64,000 nt of DNA from Lycocorax pyrrhopterus obiensis (Eukaryota > Chordata > Aves > Passeriformes > Paradisaeidae), in assembly GCA_014706295.1 (NCBI GenBank), contig JACSVZ010000011.1:12988163-13052162 (forward strand), in the 5' to 3' direction. Positions 48,201 to 62,900 of this stretch are shown one piece after another. Below the pieces are notes generated by a model that saw only the letters and a program-made list of their open reading frames with translations, had not been told where the DNA came from and made no database searches. The stretch's first letter is position 1. Each line of letters starts with the position of its first letter. The position numbers were made by a program, and so were the translations under genes.

Positions 48201-50803
48201 CTTCTTGCTGAAGCCGTGTGTGAGCTGAATAGAGGGGAAGATGGTCTCTCTCATGCCAGGTCCTGGACTTACTGTCTTGTGAACGGAGTGTTGAGCATAG
48301 CTTCTCAGTTCTCCATATCCTTAGCTGCACTTTTTCTTATCAGAGAGAGTTATTTTTGTGGGTTTTTTGGGGATGAGTTTGTTTTTCTTAATTCTGTGCT
48401 GTTCTTGGCAGGCTGGTACTTGGGGTAGCTGGTTGTCTATCAGTTTGGCCTGGGATGTTTGGCTCAGTAAAAGAGATTATCTTACAGGTCTGCTTCCCTC
48501 CAGCAAGCTGGCACTGCTGGCCTCCTGTGGCTCTGCATACCAAGGAGAAAAGGAGTGGAAATACAAGGGGAGAAATAAAGTTTGATGCAGGCTGTGCAGC
48601 CTGGGCTTGGCTCAGAGTGCAGTGAGAAAGCCCTGTTAGGGGGAGGTGATTTACTGAGCCAAATAGCTGAATATATTGAAAAGCAAAGACTCGGTCAGTT
48701 GCTACAGGAGAGACAGGTACAGCTAGGTTGTGTTTTGCATGCACTCTCTCCTCCCTTGTACTGGAGCAAAGGAAATCTCTCTGGTGCTGCTTTGGGTTGT
48801 CATGGTTGGAACAGAATGTTTTGAGGAAGGATTATTCTTGGCAAATAAAGTGCTGTATTTGTTTTCTAGTACAGAGATGACTAGGTGTTCTTTGTAGTGT
48901 AGCTTTCCTGCATGCATGCACCACTTTTCCAGTGAATTCTGCTTCTTAGGTCTTTGGAAAATGCACACTTGCTTTGGAAAAAGCTTTGCAGTTATTCTTC
49001 CTAATAATATACCCCAAAGAATTGGATGAATAAAAGGTCTAGGTAATTGCCTTTTTTATTTGAAATCTTGCTTTAAAATAGTTTTTTCTTTTTGATCTTC
49101 TGACTAATTCAGTTTTAAAGTCTGTGAAGTTGGTTGCTATGGCACTAAAATTTTTCAATTCTGTTAGCTGATAATTTTCTGTTATCATGGGATACCTTGA
49201 TTTCCTGGATGTTCAGTTTATCAGTATCCATCACAGTGCATTAGGTGAAGAGCAGAGATCCTTCTTTCCCAGCTTGTGGCATAATTGCAACCTTTTTTCA
49301 AGACAGGAGATGAAAACCCATCCTGTTCCACTTTTGAGCAGGGGTGACATTCATAAAAACTGTCCTGGAACGCTGATATCTGAATGTCTGCAGCTCTGAG
49401 CTGAGGAACCTCCTTCAGGAGTTAGAGGTTTCTTTTTTCTCTGTGCTGTCTTTAGAGTTTTTGTGCATGAGTTTATTTAATTTTATTCCTTTAGATAAGT
49501 GTGTCTTGTAGATCTTACAGCTTTGTGAGCTTAGATTTCCCGTGTTTGCATTAGAGGGCATTTCTTGTTTGTAATGTCTACAGTTTTGCCTTAAACTGAA
49601 CACCTGATGCCTTTAGTAACAGTAGGCTAAAGACTAATGGTACACATGGAATGTCCCTTTTGCCGAGTAACACCATAGGGAAAAGTGACCATCGTCATTC
49701 AGGACAGGAATGACTATTTGCTGTATTTGTTATTTTTTTTGCATCTTTGCCTGAAGCAATGCATTGCTGAGAAGTGCTGAGGTGGCAAAAAGTAGTTAAT
49801 GTAGTAAGTTTTCATGGTTTCTCTACATACCTGAAGTATTTTACTCCTTTCCAGTTAGTGGTAGAACTGTGTGCTCTTTTGTGAAAAACTTCTTTTAGTT
49901 TCCTTAGGCGATTCTCAGGAGTTTTGAGTCTCTTTTAGAGAATGCAAGTGGTTATGCTGTTGTAATTAAGTGCTTGTATGTAACAGTGTGGGTTAATACC
50001 AAATAGCTCTTACAGCCCTGCTATGCGAAATCAATCAGGCAAATGTGCTGTCTTTTGTTTAAAAAATAATGACTAGCTTAATCTGGTAGCAAGTTTGCTG
50101 TCTAGATCTTTTGAATCTTAATAGGAAGCTCACCAGCCTTCATCATGCTCAGTAGTTTGCTAATTGAGGCTTTCTTTTCTAGACTGTTCTGTTATTGCAG
50201 GGTAAAATACTTTGCACCAAGTGAACTGCAAAACAAACTCAACAGAGCATGCATTCTTCTAAGTGTTGAAGTAATTGCTCTACAAAAAGGTTTTGATGGA
50301 ATTAAACAAAAGACAACAAACCCAAACCTGCTTGGCTTATAGACCTTCTGTGACAGTCCAGACTTGATTTGAGCTGAGTCAACTTTTGTTAGTCTGTTAG
50401 CTGAGTTGAAATAAGATCTGGAAGAAGCTTGCAGTAAGCTCTTTCCTTACCGATTGATTTTTTGTCTTTTATTTGTCTCCGTGGCCTATCTGTGTATGTC
50501 ACAAAATCATAAAAACTAACTACTTTCAAGTAAAATCACTGCAATGCTGCAGTTGTCATAATTTGCAACAGGAATTGTTCATGAGACTGCAGTTCTTCAG
50601 CTGTGTTCTTGGTGATCTAAACAAATCAATATTAATGTGATCCTCTTGTTGTAAAATTCAGACAGGCTAGTCAAAATTGTCTCCACTTATACAAGGTCCT
50701 GATTAACTGCAGGTGCAGAGAACTGTTGACTCTAATTTTATTTGACAAGCATTTTGTTTTGCTGTTCACTTATGACATGTGTTGATTCGGATGCTTTTTT
50801 GGT

Positions 50804-50972
50804 CATAGGATTATAGAGCCATAGAGTAGTTGGAAGGGACCTTAAAGCTTGTCTTGTCCCAAGTCCCCTGCCATGGACACAGACTCGTTCCACTAGATCA
50901 GGTTGCTCCAAGTCCCTGCACTATTCCAGGGATGAGGCATCCACAACTTCTCGTCAACCAACAGCCCCAGTT
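50804..50972 (-). mobile_element. CR1 LINE 3' fragment, reversed
   Basis: The + strand begins with CATAGGATTATAGAGCCATA and AGTTGGAAGGGACCTTAAAG, the reversed CR1 tail. It continues through CCCCTGCCATGGACACAGAC and GTTCCACTAGATCAGGTTGC before becoming unrecognisable. It is antisense to GLG1, within intron 1. Confidence 0.9.
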
Positions 50973-53900
50973 CCTTTCTTGACTGTTCTTTTTGAACTGC
51001 TTCTAGGAACACACCATATTTTTGATGCTTCAGCATCTGAGATGTGTGAGGGGTGAGATGCTGGATCTCTCAGCATGACACAGGTATTCAAATTCGTGGT
51101 GACGTCTATCTTAACTTATTGAAGCCTATAGAGCTGACTCTGCAGCAGAGGTCAGAGATTTTATGAATGTAGTAACGTTGCTTACTTTTTTAATTGGAGG
51201 CTTCCAGGCAGTGATCAGCAGCCATCTTCACTTGTTTCTGATCTTTCTGATCAGTTGTGTGAAGCAACACCAGGTTTTAAAGCCAAAAAAAGAAAATGCT
51301 GAAACAGTTTTTTATGTTGTAAATCTTTCCTGCATTTTTATGAAACAGAGTACTGGAATGGGACTCCCATGGTGAATGCTTGTCCTGTCTCTAGGATTCA
51401 CCTGGGAGGGTGTGCTTCTAGGGAACATTTCCCTCAGCTGATTCATATCTCTAAAGATGTACACTCATTTTAATGTAACTGTTAATAGCCTTAATCAGAT
51501 GTCTATGTCATACTAGCTGTAGGAAGGATGGTTTTCTGTACTTCCCTCACAGAACACAAAGCTTTGCAGTGTTTCATATTTTTGCTTTGTGGTCTGTGCT
51601 TTAGCAGGCACCTAACATATGGTGAACCATCACTGATAATACTCTCACCTCTGGCTCCAGAAATAGCAGCACTGTATAATACAGGGCAGAGTTGCCTGGA
51701 ATAATGCAGTTTGTTCCAGCTCAGGCACTCGGCAGTGTGGCTTGAGCTTGTCCACATCAAACCCCTCTCACGTGCTCTGGGGCTATGTTGGCTTCCTTTC
51801 CATGAGCAGCTCACAGGTAAGGCTTACACAAAGGGGAAAAAGCATGCAACAAACCACAAACTACAGGGTTTTTGGTTTCCCTCCCCTCCTTCAGGCATTT
51901 GTGAAGTCTTCCAGTGTCCTCTTGTATAAACCATAGTCTAAACTTGTTCTGCTAGGGAGGGTGCTGACGGAATTTAAATTCTTCTCTTTATATGTCAGCT
52001 CTTCCCAAAGTAATTTCCCCAAATACTTTCCTCCCTTGAGGCATTTCAGTGAAACCCATCATGACTTTGTGATGCTCTCCAAGATTATTTAGTAAATGTT
52101 ATCCTCTAATGTCAGTTTTATTCACTGGGGTTCAGTATCTTAGAATACTTGAAAAAGGCATTTTCTGAAAACTTCCTGAGACTGCTGGAGAGCTCAGGTA
52201 GGCTGTGTGGTGCTGGCATGAAGCTGGGAGAAGGATTCAACTTGATTTTCTCTGTTGTATAGTTAAAAGAGAGGATGGGGTCAGTGCTCTAGTCACTTAA
52301 CCTGCTGGGTTTTGCCCCACCACAGCTATATTATCCAGTGTGGTGTCTGGATTGGTTTAGGGAAAATGGAATAGGCAAAACATTTCTATTGCTTAGAGTT
52401 GTACGTCATGAATAACTTTAAATACCATGACAGCATATTGTTGCCATCTTAAAGTGATCATTTGTCTGTTGAGAGATGGAGTTTGATCTCTGACTGTAAA
52501 CACTTCTGCTTTGCTTACTGGGATCACAAATTTGGAATTGAGATCCTGTCTAGGAGATCAAAGTTTTAGGTTAAAAAAAAAATCCCCTCTGTGAACTTAA
52601 TATGAAGCCATTTAAGCAAGAATGATAAAAAAGGAATATGTTAAGAGAAGGTAGCAGAGTAGCTTAGAGGCTGTTAGGCATTACAATATTGGAGAATACT
52701 TGTATATCTTAAAATCTTTGTCTCAGGTTTTAAGGCATAGTATTATTTCATACACCGTGATTGTTATGATTTTAAATTGGGCCAGAAGAATCTTTCTGAA
52801 CTGAACTTTTTTCCTTAGCAGCCATTTAAATTAAACTTGTGGAGGCTGGCTAATATTATGATCCACTACTTTGGGAGCCAATGATGCTGAAAGTACTCGT
52901 AAATAGCCCTTCTGGGTTTTAGTATGGTTTTCTAAGTTCTTTGTATGTTGCCTACTTTTTGTAGCATTAAAAGGTGTAAAATATATCAAAAGATCATATT
53001 TGAAGAGTATCTAAAATAATGCCTCAAAGCTGTCAAAACACTGCACTTGAGTAAAATTTGGGCAGTGTGAGTACAGTGCTATTTGCTCCCACATTTATAG
53101 AGCTTGTTGCTTTGTTCTACCTTTTTGGGGGGTTTGATCCATTGGTAGCACTTCACACCTGAATCCAGGCCTTCAGAAGAGCTTCCTTCTGGTGAATCTG
53201 AAGCCATATGGACAGGGAAGCTGCATGGGTTGTTAGGAGATGAGCAGCTTTATTGGAGGAGGTTGGGGAAGATGGAGAATTGAACAGCACAGCCATTTCC
53301 CCAGTCATGAAGCCACCTGGAAACAAAGGGAGGGACAATGATGTCTGAGTTATTCCCTTCTAGAAGCTGCTGTACAGAAGCTGAGAGGATCCAGTCACAG
53401 GCAGACAGTGCTCTTTGCCATTGTTTTCCAGCTGGGACTCTTGCTTCTCATGGGATACTAGAGCAGCAGGCTTGTGTTGAGCATCTGAGCCTGTAGCTGT
53501 CATTAATAGCCAAGGTGGACACCATTCTTGTTTGGTTGTTGTTTGTTTTAGCATGGAATTTTTCATATCATTCAAATGAACAATCCAGAGCTATGCTAGT
53601 CAAGTAATCTAATTAGACTTTCCAGAGCAAGGTACAGGAATAATCATTCCAGCCTGTTCTTGTGTGGAAAGTACATATTTTCATAGAAACAGACTGTAAT
53701 ATTCCTGATAACACTGATAAAATCACACAGTTGGTGGTGATGGTGAATGCAGTAGCGGGAAAAAATTATTCATTTTGCAGAGAAACAAACAAGAGGCTTT
53801 GATTAGAATTTCTTGGATCCTATGGCACATTGCTGGGATTTTGACCATGGAAGTATTTATCTTGAAGTTCCAAGGTTTTAAGGTGGATGTGGTAACAGCA

Positions 53901-56900
53901 GAACGATGTTGCCTTTCCCTGGAAGAGGTACATGATCAGGTGAAACTTCCAGAATAACAATGACTTGGAGAGTGTAGAAATGCTTTCTTCTATCCTGGTG
54001 TTCCAGGCAGTGGCGGTTGTTAGCAGCCCCCTTACTTAAAGCACATCTTGCACCTTTCTCTGAGGATTGCCACAGCCCTGCTGTGAGCAGAGCAAATTCC
54101 ACATCAGTTACCATTCCTGTGGAGTTACCTGTAGAGTCATCCAGTTTGCCTCGATGAGAAATGTGTTAGGATCCTGCAACACTTTGGGAGCTGCTGGTTC
54201 AAATAACTGTGCTTTGGTTTCCTCAGCTACAGTACTTGGCAGCAGTAGAATGGTGTACAGGCTGAAACCATGGGCTGACAGTGGGCTTTACATGTTCCAT
54301 AACAGTTGAGCTTTGCCCCTACAGTCTTGGGAATGAGTAGCATCTCGTTTTAATTGTGAGCAAATTGCATTGGTTTTTTTTTTAATTAGTCTTTCACCTG
54401 AATGATTCTATAATTCTTTGTTTGTTCTTCCTTACAATAAAAGATATGAACATGTTTAACATTTAGTGGCAAGACTTGCTGTATCAAAAGATAAGAGGAC
54501 ACTGGGCGTCGATCTGAGTTACTTGATGTTCCACAATCCTTTCTTACAGTCTGTTGCTAGCTTTAATCCATGAAAAATGCTTTGTGAAAATATGGAACAA
54601 TTTCTTTTGCCTGTAGCATCTCAGAGTCTTAAAAACATTGTGGGATTGAAATGGTGCTTCATCTTTCTTTTAGAGCAAATCTGCCACGTGTTTTAGTCCA
54701 AAAGGAATTAGAGGACTAAAAGAGTAGTAATATGCTATTTCTGTACGAAAATGCCTGAGGCTCTCATGAAACAGAAGTGTGGAGTAGGATGTTACTGACC
54801 TGAGGAATGTATTTGTTCTTAGTTTTGGTATTCACATGCCTGGTAAATATTTGGGATTTGATTGCCATAGGCATTCTTCTTTCCAGAAAACTGCAACTCC
54901 TCCTTTTAATGCGACAGAGATACCCTGGGAGTAGTTGTGGAGGAGGGAAGGGGCACAGGCAGCTTGTCCTCAAATTCTCTAGACGACGTGTCTTGCCAAG
55001 TTTCTGGCAAATGTTTATGAAGTCGCATGTAAACTGCAACAGTTGATGGATCTACTTGGGAGTGTAAGAGCCTGAGGTATGTGTGTGATGAATACTGCTC
55101 ATGACTTTGGGAATTCTGCAGTGCTCCCTTGGCTGTAACACTGTGGATGCATTTGGGTAGTTTTATCAATGAAATTCCCCATTGAAAAGAAAGTGCTTGC
55201 TGAGGAAAACAACAGATAAAGTTACCAAAATAACTCTTGCTCCCTGGAGAGCTGCTGGAGGAGGGAAGAGTCTTGTCAGTCGCACTTGGATTTGAATAAC
55301 ATGACATAACATCCTATCAAATGGTTTAGGGTGAACGGAGCAGGGGGCTGCACTTCCAGCCCCTCAGGCTTGCTTTGTGTTCAGAGCTTGGTTGCTTGTG
55401 TAGGATGCGTGGGATTGAAATGTTAAATTAAGTGTAATAGTTTTAAATCTTGGCATGTGTCAGGCTTGTCCAAGCTTAAATAAATTGAGTGCAGAACTAA
55501 AATGATGTGTATCTCTTACGCATATGTGCCATAGTTGAATAATTGATACATATGTGAGCTGGGCCCAATTTTATATAAGGTGTCTGAATTTTTGCAGAAT
55601 GCCCTAGTGAACTTGAATGTATTTTCTTTCTCTGAGCTGTTAAACAAGTTGTGAATAGTCTGTTCTTTATATTTCTTAAAAAAAAAAAAAGAGATTCCCC
55701 ATTTGACTTTATTTATGCTGTTTGACCATTTACTTAGTTTTGAGGAATGCATGTCCTAAATGATGATTGTGGTGGGTGTTTCAAATAGTTTATGCTGCAG
55801 ATCTGAGGCAGTACTCTTGCAGAGAGCAGAGGCAGTGGGTCTGTCTGCAGAATGACATGAAGGACCATGTTGGTCCATCTAATTCAATAGTGAGTTCCGT
55901 GGCAGGTGAGGAATATATTCTAGAGATGTGTCAACAGTTACAGCTAAATTGCTGAGTGAGGATTTGGGATTTCCCTATTCCCAGAAGGAGAAACAGCTTT
56001 AGCTAGGATATCTTTAGTAACAGTCTCTCTTTTGTTTGTTTAGGGAGTGAGCTGACCTGTTTGGTCACTCATCCAGAAATGTTTCAACCTAAGTTTCTGA
56101 ATGAGGTGATCAGCTCTTCTCCCAGGAGTGATTTCTCTGGATAAAATGGTGCATGTTTGGTACAGCTTTCAAGTATTAGATGCAACTCTTTCAGCCTAAG
56201 AGCTTGCTGCAGTTGTTTGGAAACAAATGGGACAAATCTGTTTGGTCACAGAGCTTTTATCTGTTTTAATGCTCATTTTTGAAGAAGGGATGGTCTCAAA
56301 GATACGTTTTGCTGGTTTGGGGAAGGAGTGGATAGCGCTGTGTTTCAGCTGATAGAAAATTTAGTTTGTCCTCTTCTAATGCTGCACACCATGGCATTCA
56401 GTAATGCCAGTAATAACACGGGCCAATTATATGTTTATTTTAGGCTTTTCCTTTCTGAACCAAGTATTTTATTTATCCTGTGTCAGGGGAAGATGATTAA
56501 AAGCTTCTAATGAACTTTTCCTGGAGGTTTTTTGTGCTTTTACTAATGCCTTGCTTGTAAGGTCAGCATTCCCTGGAGGTTTGCATGCTTCAGCCAGCCC
56601 TTGATATATGTTTGTAGCTCTTGTCCCGCTTTTTATGCTGTCTTTGTGATGTGTTAAAACCTCTGCAGAGTGCTTTGAGAGAGCATTCCTGGGAAAGCCG
56701 TGTCTGGCTTTGTTCTGTCATGCCTTATGACACTCCTAGGAAGAGTGTTTTCGGGAGAGGCTGAAGTGTGATGGCTTGCTGGCTAAGTCAGGCTGCTTCA
56801 GGTGCTCAGCTCTCTGGTTAAGAGTCTTGGAGCTGAGAAGATAGAGAAAAAATCTCTAAAACAGCATGTTAGCATGAGCGTCTATACTCCAGAGGGGAAA

Positions 56901-59900
56901 CTGAGGCGTGGTGTTAGGATTATGCATTGCATATTACCATCATAAATCACGGTGATGGGTAACAGTTGGAGGTCTGGGCACCTGATGGAGTGAGCATTGA
57001 TCTGACTCAGAAGCACATTAAATCCATGAGTAATAAGTTTCTAACAGTTTTCTGCTTCACTGCTAAAGGCTGCTGCTCCTGTGGCCAGGGTGGCTGAGCA
57101 AAACAACAGCTTTTGTTCAGGGAAAATGGGAGGTGGTTCTAGCATGCTTGGCTGTGAATGGCAGTGCTTAGGAGTAGCTTCAGGTGTTTCAGTAGTCCCT
57201 GCTCCAGATACGCTCATCCTTGGAGAGATCTGAACGCTGCCAACTCATCCAGGTAAAACCTGGGTGGCTGAAGTTGCAAGTCAAGACCTTGTGGGAGGAC
57301 CGTGGTACTAAAGTCACAGAGATTTTTCAGTTCCATGTAATGGAAATAGGGCAAAAACTTGGTGAAGCCTTGATGGGAAAAGATGTCCGTATTATAGGAA
57401 ACTGGGCTTAAGGGGGTTAAAATTTGTACCTGTGGCACATGGCTGTGTAAATTAATTCAGATTAAATATCTAGGGAAGCTAATGGAAACATGTTTTAATG
57501 AACCCTGGCTAATTACTCTATTTAAAGTTCTTGATCAATACCCACGAGATCTCAAACTGCTTGCAGATCTTTTTTTTAAACAACCTGCACATATATATAT
57601 TTTAAATCTTCTGTATAAAATCAAAACAGCTGGAGTCACTTGCTTTGTAGACTTCTGGTTCACCAGGGCTTTATAATATTTGGAAGTGGTCTGTAAATTA
57701 AAGCTGAAGACTTAAGCATTTTCAAAAGTATTAATTGTGAATTTTTGATGGAAAGTGCAAAGGAATAAACGGGCTTAAGAGAGCAGATACTAGGACAGAA
57801 CAGAGTTTCTGGAATAATCTATGGTGTAAGTGTGTGACAAGGCAGCTGGGTGTGATTTTCTAAGAGAGGAAAGAGTTCTTGTAAATATTTGCTTGTGCAA
57901 GTGACCTATATAAAGACCACCTCTTACTCAGAACCTTCATTTTCTTCAGAATACTGTGTACGAATTTCAGTGGACTCAACATTAATATTAAATAGAAATG
58001 TCAGGCAGGCAGCCTTACCCTGGAGGCATAAACTACTGTCATTGAATTGGTTCATATTAAGGAAGTTGGGATATGTTTAGTCTTTTCTGATTGAGCTAAT
58101 TAGCAAAACTGCATTGCGTGTTCATAGCTAATACATCCCTGTGTGTGCAAATGGATAATGGATGCATAACCAAGCTTAGGAAAGGTAACCATTCAGCAAA
58201 CATCCTGCAACACTGTCTCGTTGAGACTTGTTTCATGGATTCTCTAGGTATTCTGTGACAACTGCCAAGTCTGTCAGACAGATGGCTTTTATTCCTATCT
58301 GTATTCAATCCAGTGCAGTTTTTGGTCTCCCCTTGGTAGCAGCACTGATTGTATCAACGGAGAAGTATCTCTGCACCCTGCTTTGACTGGCGTGGGGAGG
58401 GACTGGCTGTGCAGAGGAAGGCTTCAACAGCTGTCAGGTGCACTAATGCTGTACTGCTTAAAGCCTTGCCCTCTTCCTGTACTTTGGTGGCAGAGGGGTA
58501 CAAGAAGCAGCATGATCCTTGGAAAAGAAAGTTAGGAGCCTAGTGCTCTCATTAAGGGAATCCCAGGTATAGTGTTCTCTGTATTGATGAATGTCAGGTC
58601 ACACTAACTTAAAACCACCCACAAACTCCACATTGTAGGTCTTGATGAAGTTTGTAAACCCTTGCAGGCTCCCACTGAAATGATTTAGTGGTTAATGGGC
58701 TGACTGAAAAGATTCTTTGCCCTGGAGCTTTTCAGAACTGAAACTGGCAATTAGTTCGAGGAGCCGTTCCTGAGGTATGAACAGTCTGCTCAAAAGCTTT
58801 TTAATTACACCCCAAAATTTGTTATATGGTAGAAAACTTGAGATGGAAGTTGTCACTTGCAGCCAGAGAAACCAGAGCCCAGCTGGGTTTTGAACTCTGC
58901 AAGAGGGAAGTCCCTGGAGCAGGCAGTGAGCAAACAGGGGTAAGGGATAACATGGAAATCATGGGACTTTGTGGCAGAATCCTGTTCTTCCCCTTGTTAC
59001 AGAAAACCAAACACACCCTTCTCATAAATTTGAGATCCTCCATTCTGTGCTATCTGAAAGCTGCAGTTGTGTAATGTTGTGTTAGCATAGTGTTTCCTTG
59101 AAGTCCTTGGGAAGATCACGAGATTGAAAAATAGCCAATAAACATTGTTCTCCATTTTTCTCCAGAAAAGAGTGGGAAAGTTGGAATGTTATGCTTTAGT
59201 GTCACTGTAGAGCTGGCTTTCCATGTTCTCTTATCGTCCATTTAATGTTGTTGCTTTTCTGCCTAACTCGTCTGCTTTGTTTCATTGCTGATACATCTCT
59301 TGTTTAAATAGGGAAAATATCCCTGTTATGTTATCAAGAGATTGCTCAAGCATGACTAGAGATAAAATTACCTAGCAAGTCAGTGCTCTGTGCTTTGAGG
59401 AGTGGCTTCAGATGATGGCTCACATTCCCATACTAAAAATGACCTAAGGCAGTGATATAAAAAGACAGGGGTGGGCATGTGGTATCAGCTGGAGTGAAAC
59501 CTTTCATCTAGTGGTTGAGATGAAAGGACAAGATCTAACCCTAACCAGAAGATATCTTTCTTTGTATGCAGAAGTTCAACAATTTTTGACAACTATCACT
59601 CTTCGGGACTTTCTGTGTTCCATGCAATTCGAAGCCAGTCTGGCTTGTGGCCTTTATGGGGCCTTTACTGAAGAGCCTCAATAAATGATTGTAATCACAG
59701 TGATTCTTTCCTGCAATCTTGTCAGTCTCCAGCAAGAAAGTGGGGATCAGATATAGACAGGGTTTCTAGCTGCTGGGCTTACTGATACTTCTTTTTTTTT
59801 TTTTTGTAATACCCGTTTCACCTCAGTTCTCCTGGATGTTCTAAAGTCAAAGAAGCTGCTGTACAGCTGTGATCACATCAAAGCCTTCAAGTATACCAAC

Positions 59901-62900
59901 AAATCTTTTGAGAACAGGCAAATCCGTTCTGTAGTTTTACTGCAGTGAATTCCTAGTGTAGATCCCAAGTACTGGCTGAAGGATTTTCTCTTCATGTGAT
60001 TTGGTGTCTGCTTGGATTTTCAACAGCAACAGCTGTGCTGGTGAAAAATCATGTGTCTAGTTGATGTCTTCCTAAGAAACATGTAGAAAAGGCCATAGCC
60101 ATTCAGACTTCCTAGGAACAAAAGTGATGAGTTAACACAGTAATAGTACTTGGTTTTCATCCTTTACTGCTTAATTTTCTTTAGGTCTGTGGCTAATAAT
60201 ATAATAGAATGTTACATTTTCCTCAGCCTCTCAGGTAGTTGAAACAAATGCTTTTTTTATTAATGGGCCATCTACTGGCAGTTGTATTCATTGATGTAAG
60301 CATTATTAAAGAGGCAACGCAACTGGTGGTCCACAGGTTGGCATATTGATGGTTGTGTTCAGATATCTGCTTAGTTCAGTGTTAAAACTGGATGTCTGGA
60401 TGTGTTGCTCTATGCGGACTCTTTTGCAGGTTGTCTGCAAGTAGTTCAAGCTGGTGCTTCTTAAAAATCAAAGAACCTTGCAGCCAGCTCAGTTGGTATA
60501 AAATTATTTTCTTGGATCTCACAGCAGCTTTACATTCTCTTGCAAGGTTATCCTGGACCATGTTTTTGGAGCTTTAGCTCATTCAACTAGTTTGTGTTTG
60601 CATGCAGTATTTCCTTTGCTGGCTTACGAGGAGCCTCTTGTGCCACATCTTGTTGCTGTACTTAGTTAAGCCAGTTGAGCTGCAGGCAGGACCAAGCTGT
60701 GAACTGAGCTCCTGATGGAGCAGGAGGTTGCAGGGTGGACCCAAAGCTTTGATCAACCATTAACTTGAACAGCCCAGCTCCTCAGACAGTGGTACTGGTT
60801 GGTGTTCAGGATGAACAAAGATGGGGATGTGTAAAGGGTGGAGCAGGGTGGATTCTAGAGCCTGGTTTGAGCTGCCACGTTTCAGTGTGTTTGGTCTTTG
60901 GAGCAGCATCTGAGTCCCACAGGCAAAATGGTCAAGCAGCTGAGCAAGACTTCTTAGATGAGTCTTAAACACTTAAGAGTGCCTGTTAGAAGCACAAAAG
61001 TTGTACATGAATCTCAGCATCTGAAAGCCTTTATTCAAGTCCATCAGCTTATGGATATCCTGAAAATTGAAGATACAGTGTAGTGTTAAAATGAGGTACA
61101 GCCTTGTAGTATTGCTGTCTATCCTGAAATAATTTGAAAGTTATTGTCTGATAACATCAAGTGCTCAGTCTTGGAAGTTCTGGAGAAAATTAAATTACTT
61201 CTCAGAAGTTGAGGTGCCAGTGAGTCTAATGTATGACAAACAGCAGCAGTAATTCAGTTTTATTAGACTTGGCAACATAACACCTCTACAACTAAGCTGA
61301 AGGGGCATTTGATTTAAGCATAATACTCTAAGTATTAGTGTATAAAAGAAGGTTCAAAGAGAGTGGATGCTACAGAATGTTTCCATGTAGTTAAAATGTC
61401 CATAACACCTTTTTTTCCTTGCTGCCTCCTGTCTTCTTAATCCTGCCACTGCCAGTGAATGTGACCACTGAAAAGAACTGGATGAACATGCAGACTTGGG
61501 AGCTGCACAGACCTAACCAGTTGCTAAGCATACTCTAACAATGCTTTTTTTTCAGGCTTATTCTGTTTAATTTTGTACTGTGGTAAAAGGAGGCTTTCTG
61601 GTTAGACTAATTTACCATTATTTTCTCTAGCATTGCTCAGACTTGCATATTTGTTTTGCATGTCTCAAAAGATGTCTGGTATTAAGCCAGTTTTAGTTTT
61701 TCCAGATCTGAGATAGGCATATATTGAAATGGATGCTCAGTCAATAAAAGGAGCACCTTGATTTACTGTGAACTTCTGGGTGGGAAAATGTCCTTAAAAG
61801 AAGGATATAGACTTTATGGAAATGCCTTGTTGTCCTTTCTAGTCAATACAGAAAGGTTGTCTGGTGCAATTTTCTGGTGACCTGTTTCTAATTAACATGC
61901 AAATTAACTGCTTGGTGCTGGAATTCAGGATTGCAAATACGAAGTGCTAATATGCGTTAGGCTGGGAAATCCCTGGCATCTGTTAAAGCTCCAGCACTGT
62001 CTGTCTGCCTTGTGTTTGCCGCTGCCTGCGGAGTGGTTCCCTCTGGAGAAAGAGCTACTGCAACCTGCTGTCAAACGGCTCCTTTGTCTCACTTTAAAGA
62101 GAACAGGTTTTAATTTTGTGATGTTGATGCTTATTGCCTCACATAGGGAGTCATTTGAGTGCACTTACAGCCCTGGTTCACCAAAACTGGCTGTCGTGAA
62201 AACAGTCAAGATGAGCCACTTCAGATATTTCCCCAGAGGAATTGCAGTGTTTCATGAAATAACTTACTTCTTTGTACTAGTGTTACAAGTGCCAACTAAA
62301 TGAAGGAATTAGCATATTTATTAGTGCTTGTCATCACTTAAAATTTGGATTTTCATTAAATGCAGCTGTATGATTTTATATTTAGAGAGTGACTTTGATC
62401 TAACAGGTAGAGATGATTAATTTAGTAAAGGTCTGGTCAAAAGTAGGGTTGTACCTTTGTCCTTGAGGCATCTGCTTATTTTCATGCCACAAAACATCTT
62501 ATTTTTCCTCTTCAGCATTTTTGTGCCAACATTACCTACTACCAATGATCATAACAGCTGATTTAGTAACACATTTTGGCACAAGCTGTGTTAGGTACAA
62601 TAAAACTCCACTTGATTTTTGCATTGCAGCTTGTTTCTAGTGCTGGCAGTTTAAGAGAGAGACCTTTTGTGCAAACTGGGCAAATTTCAAGTGGAAAAAA
62701 TGAAGCAAAAAAGTGCTCAAAACCCCTTTTCTTCACCAAAATGCAGCTAAAACTTAAGCTTTGTAAGAGAATTATGTTGCAACATCAAACTCAACAAAAT
62801 TTGGTCTGTTTTCAAGTGGAGGAAAAATCACTTTTAGTCGTGTAAGTTGGTTCAAAGAGTTAATAATCAAATGTTTTGGTTGCAGATGGACTCAGCTCTC

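Noticed and set aside
53680..53705. CATAGAAACAG motif as another CR1 relic
   Set aside because: The match is about 10 bp and nothing beyond it resembles a CR1 tail.
59536..59547. Two CCCTAA-like units, possible interstitial telomere repeat
   Set aside because: Only two units; expected by chance.
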